Shown here: piece after piece, positions 24,568 to 29,564 of the stretch
Numbering within the stretch: position 1 is the first letter of the stretch
Layout of the letters: every line of letters starts with the position of its first letter
Assembly (NCBI GenBank): GCA_050732195.1
Contig: JBOHQK010000080.1
Location: 1 to 29,564, forward strand
Reading direction: 5' to 3'
DNA: 29,564 bases
Source: JACPAU01 sp050732195
GTDB lineage: Bacteria > Methylomirabilota > Methylomirabilia > Methylomirabilales > JACPAU01
Position numbers and translations under genes: made by a program
Notes under the pieces: generated by a model
What the model saw: the letters and a program-made list of their open reading frames with translations, nothing else
What the model was told of the DNA's origin: nothing
Databases searched by the model: none

Positions 24568-25148
24568 TCGGTGTCTTCCTCGGAGACGGCGGGGATCTGC
24601 GGGGGGCGCTCGAGCCGCCGGTCCAGGCGGTCGGCGAACTCCTGCGCAGCGTGGTGTCCCATGAGCTTCAGGAGGTGGTTCCGGGCGGCCACCTCCACCA
24701 GAATCGCCATGTTCCGCCCGGCGGAGACCGGGACGCGAAGGAGGGGAAGGCGGACGCCCAGCAGGTCCGTGGTCTGGTCATCCACCCCCAGGCGGTCATA
24801 CTCCGCCTCGGGGGTCCAGGGCTCCAGCATCACCACCAGCTCGATCCGCTTCCGGTACCGGATGGCGGCGATGCCGAACAGGTCCCGGATATTGATGACC
24901 CCGAGCCCCCGGATCTCCATGTGGTGCCGGATTTCCTCCGGCCCCTGGCCGATCACGATGCCGGGGGACTCGCGGCTGAGCAGGATCAGGTCGTCGGCCA
25001 CCAGGCGGTGGCCGCGGACCACCAGGTCGAGGGCGCACTCACTCTTCCCGGTGCCGCTCGGCCCCTGGAGCAGGACCCCGATGCCGTAGACGTCCACCAG
25101 CACGCCGTGCAGGCGTGTCTGCTCCGGCCCAGTGTCCCCTCCCGCCAT
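24564..25148 (-). CDS. hprK: HPr kinase/phosphorylase, short form without N-terminal domain
   Basis: HprK phosphorylates and dephosphorylates HPr on its regulatory serine. Only the catalytic domain is present (194 aa; full-length enzymes have about 310). His14 in LHGVLVDVYG, Walker A GPSGTGKS (29-36), the LVADD pair and the signature MEIRGLGVINIRDLFG are all intact. In full-length proteins the Walker A lies near residue 153, so roughly 125 residues are missing at the front. The space upstream is occupied by hpf, which ends 14 bases before the ATG, so no hidden N-terminus fits. Short HprK forms are known in alphaproteobacteria, but the LHGVLVDVYG motif here looks like the full-length class. 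The C-terminal helix region (HLLKLMGHHAAQEFADRLD) is kept. Confidence 0.92.
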   Translation of the reverse strand: MAGGDTGPEQTRLHGVLVDVYGIGVLLQGPSGTGKSECALDLVVRGHRLVADDLILLSRESPGIVIGQGPEEIRHHMEIRGLGVINIRDLFGIAAIRYRKRIELVVMLEPWTPEAEYDRLGVDDQTTDLLGVRLPLLRVPVSAGRNMAILVEVAARNHLLKLMGHHAAQEFADRLDRRLERPPQIPAVSEEDTE

Positions 25149-25162
25149 GGCGCCCCCGGGGG

Positions 25163-25720
25163 CTAGACCTCGGGCTCGATAAGGCCGTACTGCCCGTCGT
25201 GGCGCCGGTACAGCACGTTCACCTGTTCGCTGAGGGCGTTCTGGAAGACGAAGAAGGTGTGCCCCAGGAGATTCATCTGGAGGATGGCCTCGTCCACCGT
25301 TGCCGGCTTCATGGCAAACCGCTTCACCTTCACCACGCGGGGCGCGGACTCCTCCTCCGCCTCCCCCACCAGGGCCGCACCGGCCCCGCGGCGCAGGCTG
25401 CCCCCCCCGGCCACCCGCTCCCCCCCTCGCACCCAGTGGCGGATGATCCGACCCTTGTAGCGCTGGATCTGGCGCTCGATCTTGTCCACCACCAGGTCGA
25501 GCGAGGAATACATGTCCGGGGTGCTCTCCTCCGCCCGGATGGTCAGGTCCCGGACGCGAAGGGTGACCTCGGCGATCTGCCGGTACTTCTCCACCGAGAG
25601 GATCACGTGGGCTGCCGTGACGGCGTCCAGAAACTTCTCCACCTTGCCCAGCTTCTCCGCCGCGTAGTTGCGGAGGGCTCCCGTGACCTCCAGGTTGCGC
25701 CCGGTGATGCTCAGCTGCAT
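25163..25720 (-). CDS. hpf: ribosome hibernation promoting factor, long form
   Basis: HPF (185 aa) binds the 30S decoding site and pairs ribosomes into inactive 100S dimers. The N-terminal S30AE domain (about 1-100) starts MQLSITGRNLEVTGALRNYAA and includes MYSSLDLVVDKIERQI. After a Gly/Ala-rich linker, the C-terminal dimerisation domain (about 128-185; VVKVKRFAMKPATVDEAILQMNLLGHTFFVF) makes this the long form, which dimerises ribosomes without RMF. It lies 13 bases after rpoN, the classical position, and 14 bases before hprK. Confidence 0.95.
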   Translation of the reverse strand: MQLSITGRNLEVTGALRNYAAEKLGKVEKFLDAVTAAHVILSVEKYRQIAEVTLRVRDLTIRAEESTPDMYSSLDLVVDKIERQIQRYKGRIIRHWVRGGERVAGGGSLRRGAGAALVGEAEEESAPRVVKVKRFAMKPATVDEAILQMNLLGHTFFVFQNALSEQVNVLYRRHDGQYGLIEPEV

Positions 25721-25733
25721 CCCGCCCCTCCGG

Positions 25734-27170
25734 TCAATAGCGCCGCCGCTTGCTGGAGGAGGGGATCCGGAGCTGGCTGCGGTACTTGGCCACCGTCCGG
25801 CGGGCGATCTCGACCCCCTGCTGCTGGAGGATCTCCACGATCTTCTGATCGCTGAGGGGCTTCCCCTGGTCCTCCTGGGTCAGCAGCTTCCGGACGATCT
25901 CCTTCACCGTCAGGGAGGAGACGGTCGCACCGCCATCCGTGGCCGGCACGCCCCGGTGGAAGAAGTACTTCAGCTCGAAGAGCCCCTGCGGCGTGTGGAC
26001 GTACTTGTTGGTGGTGACCCGGCTCACCGTGGACTCGTGCATCTGGATGTCCTCGGCCACCTCCTTCAGGGTCAGGGGCCGCATGGCACTGATCCCCTGC
26101 TCCAGGAAGTCCCCCTGGAACTTCACGATGCTCTGGGTCACCTTGTAGAGGGTGCGCTGGCGCTGCTCGATGCTCCGGATGAGCCAGAGGGCCGAGCGCA
26201 TCTTCCCCTCCACGTACTCCCGGGTCTCCTTCGAGTTCTGGCTCCGACGGGAGAGGATGGTCCGGTAGTACCCGCTGACCCGGAGCCGGGGGAGGCCATC
26301 CTCGTTCAGCACCACCACGAACCGGCCGTCCACCTTCAGGATGTAGACGTCGGGGGTGATGTAGCGGGGCTCATCGGTGCTGAAGGTGCGCCCGGGCTTG
26401 GGCTCGAGGGAGGCGATGAGTTCCAGGGCCTCCTGCATCTCCCGCGGCGGGACCTTCAGCCGGTCCGCCAGGCGGGCGATGTTCCGGTGCTCCAGCTCCG
26501 ACAGGTGCTCGGTGATCAGGGACCGGGCGAGGCGCGCCTCCGCCCCGAGGGCATCCAGTTGCAGCAGCAGGCACTCCCGGAGGTCCCGGGCGGCCACCCC
26601 GACGGGGTCGAAGGACTGGACGAGCCTGAGCGCCCGCTCCGGCAGCGCCGGGTCGGTCGGAGGGACCTCGCTCACCTGCTCGAGGGAGATGGCCAGGTAG
26701 CCGTTCTCGTCCAGGTTGCCGATGAGGAGATTTCCCCAGGTGAGGAGATCGGGGTCGGAGGTGGAGAGGTAGAGCTGGAAGGTCAGGTGGTCGGCCAGCG
26801 AGCGGGAGCGGGTCATGGTGTCCTCGGGGGCGGCCCGCTCCACCTCTTCCCGCGGAAACTCCCGTCGGTAGTCCGAGGCGTCCTGCAGGTAGGACTCCCA
26901 GTCGGTCTCGGAGAGCTTGTCCCCCTCCCGCTCGGCCTCGGCCGGCTCCTCCGCCGCGGCCTCCGGTTTGGCCTCGGCCGGCTCCGCGGCCGCCTCCTCG
27001 GCCGCCTCGACCAGCTCCTCCTCCAGCAACGGGTTCTCCTCCAGTTCCTGCCGGACGGTCTGGATCAGCTCCATCCGGTTGAGCTGGAGCAGCCCAATCG
27101 CCTGTTGCAGCGATTGGGTCATGATCATCCGCTGCGTCTGGCGAAGGCTGAGCTTGGCCTCGAGCGCCAT
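25734..27170 (-). CDS. rpoN: RNA polymerase sigma-54 factor
   Basis: Sigma-54 (478 aa) directs polymerase to -24/-12 promoters and needs an AAA+ activator to start. Region I is the Gln/Leu-rich N-terminus (LSLRQTQRMIMTQSLQQAIGLLQL), followed by an acidic, Ala/Glu-rich region II (about 45-95). The core-binding domain and the HTH (TLKEVAEDIQMHESTVSRVT) follow, and the RpoN box is ARRTVAKYRSQLRIPSS close to the C-terminus. All diagnostic parts are present. No enhancer-binding activator gene lies in the window. It is 30 bases after lptB, in the widely conserved lptB-rpoN-hpf order. Confidence 0.97.
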   Translation of the reverse strand: MALEAKLSLRQTQRMIMTQSLQQAIGLLQLNRMELIQTVRQELEENPLLEEELVEAAEEAAAEPAEAKPEAAAEEPAEAEREGDKLSETDWESYLQDASDYRREFPREEVERAAPEDTMTRSRSLADHLTFQLYLSTSDPDLLTWGNLLIGNLDENGYLAISLEQVSEVPPTDPALPERALRLVQSFDPVGVAARDLRECLLLQLDALGAEARLARSLITEHLSELEHRNIARLADRLKVPPREMQEALELIASLEPKPGRTFSTDEPRYITPDVYILKVDGRFVVVLNEDGLPRLRVSGYYRTILSRRSQNSKETREYVEGKMRSALWLIRSIEQRQRTLYKVTQSIVKFQGDFLEQGISAMRPLTLKEVAEDIQMHESTVSRVTTNKYVHTPQGLFELKYFFHRGVPATDGGATVSSLTVKEIVRKLLTQEDQGKPLSDQKIVEILQQQGVEIARRTVAKYRSQLRIPSSSKRRRY

Positions 27171-27200
27171 CCTGTCTCGTATCCCCCGGCCGCCCCCCGC

Positions 27201-27983
27201 CTAGAGGGTGAACCGCTCGCCCAGATAGATCTCGCGCGCCCTCTCGTCGGCGGCCAGCTCCCGGGCCGTCCCGCTGATGAGGATCTCCCCCCGGTGGATG
27301 ATATCGGCCCGGTCCACGATCTGCAAGGTCTCCCGCACGTTGTGGTCCGTGATCAGGATCCCGATCCCCCTGGCCCGGAGCTGGGCGATGATCCCCTGGA
27401 TCTCCTCCACCGCGATGGGATCGATCCCGGCGAACGGCTCGTCCATCAGGATGCAGGCCGGGTCGGTGGCCAGGCACCGGCTGATCTCGGCCCGGCGGCG
27501 TTCCCCGCCCGAAAGCGTGTAGGCCTTCCGTCCGGCCAGGTGCGCGATCCCCAGCTCTCGCAGGAGGGCCCCCGCTCGCTCCCGCCGCGCCTGGGCGGAG
27601 AGGGGGAGCCCCTCGAGGATCGCCAGGAGATTCTCCTCCACCGTCAGCTTCCGGAAGATGGAGGGCTCCTGCGGGAGGAAGCCCAGCCCCCGCCGCGCCC
27701 GCTGGTAAACGGGGAGGGTTGTGACCTCCTCGCCGTTCAGGAAGACCTGCCCCCGGTCCGGCTGGAGGAGCCCGAGGGCCATGTAGAAGGTGGTGGTCTT
27801 CCCGGCCCCGTTGGGGCCGAGCAGGCCCACCACCTCTCCCGCCCCCACCGTGATGCTCACTCCCGAGACCACGGTCCGGCCCCGGAAGGCCTTGGCCAGG
27901 TCCACGGTCCGGAGGATGGCGCCGGGTGCCGCCTCAGGGCTTGGGCGCGCCCCCGGGGTCGCGCCTGGGGTAGATGACGGCAT
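27201..27983 (-). CDS. lptB: LPS export ABC transporter ATP-binding protein
   Basis: LptB (260 aa) powers extraction of lipopolysaccharide from the inner membrane with LptF and LptG. Walker A is GPNGAGKT (56-63), the signature is TLSGGERRRAEI, Walker B is CILMDEPFAGIDPIAV, and the switch His is in ITDHNVRE. The N-terminal 22 residues before ILRTVDLAKAF are Pro/Ala-rich and not part of the family. With the ATG at 27983 the gene overlaps lptA by 50 bases. The only later start before the domain is a GTG at 27905, which would cut slightly into the family's first strand. Confidence 0.93.
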   Translation of the reverse strand: MPSSTPGATPGARPSPEAAPGAILRTVDLAKAFRGRTVVSGVSITVGAGEVVGLLGPNGAGKTTTFYMALGLLQPDRGQVFLNGEEVTTLPVYQRARRGLGFLPQEPSIFRKLTVEENLLAILEGLPLSAQARRERAGALLRELGIAHLAGRKAYTLSGGERRRAEISRCLATDPACILMDEPFAGIDPIAVEEIQGIIAQLRARGIGILITDHNVRETLQIVDRADIIHRGEILISGTARELAADERAREIYLGERFTL

Positions 27984-28455
27984 GGACCCGCGCGTCCCCC
28001 TCCCCCTCCACCACGTGGCGGTCCTCCCGGAGGTAGAGGGTCATGGTGGTGCCGGTGACGACGTTCTCCTCCTGCCAGGCCCGGGCGTTCCCCTCCAGCA
28101 GCATCTTCTCCTCCCGGGCGAAGTAGGTGGCGGCGTCGGCCGTGGCCTCCCGCCCCCCCCGCTCGGCGATCCGCACGTGACCCGTGGCCCGGACGCGCTG
28201 CACCTCCTCCATCGCCTCGTTGAAGGTGAACTCCATCCGGTCGGCCAGGATGGTCAGGGTGCTGTCCCGCGCCACCACGTTGCCGGCATAGGTGGCGGTA
28301 TGCGCCTTCCGATCCACCTCGAGGCGGTCCGCCGAGATGGTGATGGGGCCCCGCTTCGGGGCCGGGCCCGTCCCCCCCAGAACGGGGGGCGCGGCCTCCC
28401 CCGCCGCCACGCCGGGCGTGAGGAGCAGGACGGCCAGCAGGAGGATTCCCCTCAC
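27934..28455 (-). CDS. lptA: LPS transport periplasmic protein LptA
   Basis: LptA (173 aa) forms the periplasmic bridge that carries LPS to the outer membrane. The N-terminus RGILLLAVLLLTPGVAAG is a signal peptide. The OstA-like beta-strand repeats begin at PITISADRLEVDRKAHTATYAGNV and continue through VRATGHVRIAERGGREATADAATYF and KMLLEGNARAWQEENVVTGTTMTLYL. The GTG start at 28455 overlaps the lptC stop in a GTGA. The 3' end overlaps the N-terminal extension of lptB. Confidence 0.92.
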   Translation of the reverse strand: MRGILLLAVLLLTPGVAAGEAAPPVLGGTGPAPKRGPITISADRLEVDRKAHTATYAGNVVARDSTLTILADRMEFTFNEAMEEVQRVRATGHVRIAERGGREATADAATYFAREEKMLLEGNARAWQEENVVTGTTMTLYLREDRHVVEGEGDARVHAVIYPRRDPGGAPKP

Positions 28456-29033
28456 GACCGATCCTTGGTCTCCCCGGTGACCCGGGAACCCCGGTGAACC
28501 TTCAAGGTCAGGCGCTCGAGGGTCACGTCCGCTTCCATCCCCTCCCCCTCGACGGTGAGTCCAGCCCGCTCGAGCGTGACGGGCGCGTCCGTCTCGAGGC
28601 TGCGCCGGTCGGCCGACCAGGTCAGGTGCTCCGTCCGGAGGGTGATGCCCTGGTCGGAGCGCGCGATGATGCTCCCCTCCAGAAGCACTTCCCGCCTGTC
28701 CGCCTGGACGACGACCCGGTCGGCGACCGACTCGAGGCGCCGTCCATCGCTGTAGAGGGTGATCCGGACCGGCTCCGCCCCCCGGGTGAGGAGGGTCCGC
28801 CCCTCCCCCTCGAAGACCGTCGCCCGGTCCGCCGCCGCCTCCCAGAGCCTCTCCCCCGCCCTGTCCTCCACCACCCGCACGCCCAGGAGCGTCAGGTCGG
28901 GACGACCGCCGGGCGGGGGGGCGGGGCGGGCGGGGAGCGGGACGCTGCCGGTCGCGCCCCACAGGAGCAGGGCCCCTCCCGCCCCGGCCAAGCCGGCAGC
29001 CACGAGCCCGATGCCGAGGACCCGACGCCGCAT
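28452..29033 (-). CDS. lptC: LPS export system protein LptC
   Basis: LptC (193 aa) is the bitopic inner-membrane member of the Lpt bridge. A basic start (MRRRVLGIG) leads into one membrane helix (about 5-28), then a Pro-rich spacer and the periplasmic domain with ADRATVFEGEGRTLL, RLESVADRVVV and LTLERAGLTVEGEGME beta-strand repeats. The ATG at 29033 gives the right topology; the frame is open further upstream (to 29102), but that would add an unlikely extension. AGGGG lies only one base before the ATG. It is the first gene of the lpt-rpoN run and diverges from ribB across repeat copy C. Confidence 0.88.
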   Translation of the reverse strand: MRRRVLGIGLVAAGLAGAGGALLLWGATGSVPLPARPAPPPGGRPDLTLLGVRVVEDRAGERLWEAAADRATVFEGEGRTLLTRGAEPVRITLYSDGRRLESVADRVVVQADRREVLLEGSIIARSDQGITLRTEHLTWSADRRSLETDAPVTLERAGLTVEGEGMEADVTLERLTLKVHRGSRVTGETKDRS

Positions 29034-29038
29034 GCCCC

Positions 29039-29067
29039 TGCATAGCACAGGCCTCAGGCCAAGGCAA
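29039..29067 (-). promoter_or_regulatory. possible sigma-70 promoter for lptC
   Basis: On the minus strand TTGCCT (29067-29062), 17 bases, TATGCA (29044-29039). Transcription would begin almost at the lptC ATG, implying a leaderless mRNA. Both hexamers are imperfect, so this is tentative. Confidence 0.3.
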
Positions 29068-29082
29068 GGCAGGAGTTGGCCC

Positions 29083-29258
29083 CTACCGCCGGCCCAACTC
29101 ACGTCGCCTCACGTCGTTCTCGGTCGTCGGCGGTCCGGAGCGTACCAGGGCGTACGCCCCCGGCCGCCTCCTCCCTCGGGCCTCGTGATGCTCGTCATTT
29201 GGCCCGGCACCCCAGCGGTCGTCTGAGTATTATCTCCAATTCGTTGGAGTCACATTAG
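29083..29258 (+). repeat. MITE-like modular repeat, copy C
   Basis: A 176-bp unit between the divergent lptC and ribB genes. The left end CTACCGCCGGCCCAAC (29083-29098) resembles the other termini. It is followed by two direct copies of CTCACGTCG, the hairpin GCGTAC-CAGGGC-GTACGC (29141-29158 region), and the 47-bp module 29168-29214 shared with B2. The 47-bp terminal block (29212-29258) holds the perfect hairpin CTCCAA-TTCG-TTGGAG (29234-29249) and ends TTAG instead of CTAG. It is the most compact complete copy. Confidence 0.8.
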
Positions 29259-29328
29259 GGGAGGAGGGGCACCTGGTGTAGAATGCTCGGGGGGCCCGTT
29301 CGGCCCTACCAGAGGGGGGAAGGCGCGC

Positions 29329-29564
29329 ATGCCCTTCGCCACCGTCGAGGCCGTGTTAGCCGCCATCCGGGCCGGGGGGATGGTCATCGTCGTGGATGAC
29401 GAGGACCGGGAGAACGAGGGGGACCTCACGCTGGCGGCGGAGCAGGTCACGCCGGCCGCGGTGAACTTCATGGCCACCCACGGGAAGGGGCTCATCTGCG
29501 TCCCCCTCACCGCCGCCCGCTGCGAGGCCCTGCACCTGCCCCCCATGGTGGCGGAGAACACCGC
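29329..29564 (+). CDS. ribB: 3,4-dihydroxy-2-butanone-4-phosphate synthase (RibB or RibBA), cut by the window end
   Basis: The first 78 residues of the enzyme that turns ribulose-5-phosphate into the four-carbon precursor of riboflavin. The N-terminus (VEAVLAAIRAGGMVIVVDDEDR) leads into the active-site loop DDEDRENEGDL, followed by MATHGKGLICVPL, where the conserved residues are intact. Whether a GTP cyclohydrolase II domain is fused (RibBA) cannot be seen. GAAGG lies about five bases before the ATG. A TAGAAT at 29279-29284 could be a -10 but has no good -35. No FMN riboswitch was recognised in the short space between repeat C and the gene. Confidence 0.93.
   Translation, partial: MPFATVEAVLAAIRAGGMVIVVDDEDRENEGDLTLAAEQVTPAAVNFMATHGKGLICVPLTAARCEALHLPPMVAENT

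Noticed and set aside
29259..29328. FMN riboswitch upstream of ribB
   Set aside because: The conserved riboswitch core was not found, and the 70 bases between repeat C and the gene are too short for one.

Overview
The window is very GC-rich DNA (roughly two thirds or more G+C by eye) from a Gram-negative bacterium. Three genes for lipopolysaccharide transport (lptC-lptA-lptB) and a periplasmic HtrA protease imply an outer membrane. The order lptC-lptA-lptB-rpoN-hpf-hprK-rapZ-PTS EIIA-HPr is familiar from Deltaproteobacteria-like lineages. Together with the DUF1844 and DUF4388 (PATAN) proteins and the extreme GC, it suggests an uncultured deltaproteobacterial or Methylomirabilota/Rokubacteria-type organism. 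That placement is inference; no rRNA or phylogenetic marker was tested. Nearly all of the window is ordinary chromosomal housekeeping DNA, with no phage, plasmid, CRISPR, tRNA or rRNA gene recognised.

Layout: (1) 32-8713, plus strand: a SAM hydrolase (DUF62), a DUF1844 protein, a TPR/zinc-ribbon membrane protein overlapping a DUF4388 protein that appears to end in a pseudopilin-like domain, an HtrA protease followed closely by a sigma-70 family factor, and an acyl-CoA synthetase that looks nearly leaderless. (2) 8907-19847, minus strand: a large TPR protein, an ExeA/GspA-like ATPase, pgsA, plsY, lysC, a possible 35-residue membrane microprotein, scpA, scpB, rluB, then pheA and a hisC-family aminotransferase from their own promoter. 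(3) 19911-29033, minus strand: lptC-lptA-lptB-rpoN-hpf-hprK-rapZ, a 650-bp block of repeats, PTS EIIA, a 400-bp gap, HPr, a CaiB-type CoA transferase and an octanoyltransferase. (4) 29329 to the end, plus strand: the start of ribB/ribBA.

Genes are tightly packed. Five junctions share the same 4-base GTGA overlap, and several sigma-70 promoters (TTGACA-like -35, TAGnnT or TATAGT -10) sit at the starts of transcription units, two of them inside or against the end of the preceding gene. The PTS proteins look regulatory rather than transporting: HPr kinase, HPr and EIIA are present, but no sugar permease and no EI gene is in the window. HprK is a short form lacking the usual N-terminal domain.

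The most unusual content is a family of modular, palindromic intergenic repeats at 8731-8910, 23072-23704 (three units in tandem) and 29083-29258. The units share a conserved terminus (CTAGTG, four variable bases, TCCAACGAATTG when read inward), internal hairpins, and a right-hand block of exactly 47 bp in three copies. Two of them end in a CTAG that is also the TAG stop codon of the adjacent gene (hisC, rapZ). They look like non-autonomous MITE-type elements that target CTAG. The triple unit separates rapZ from the PTS EIIA gene.
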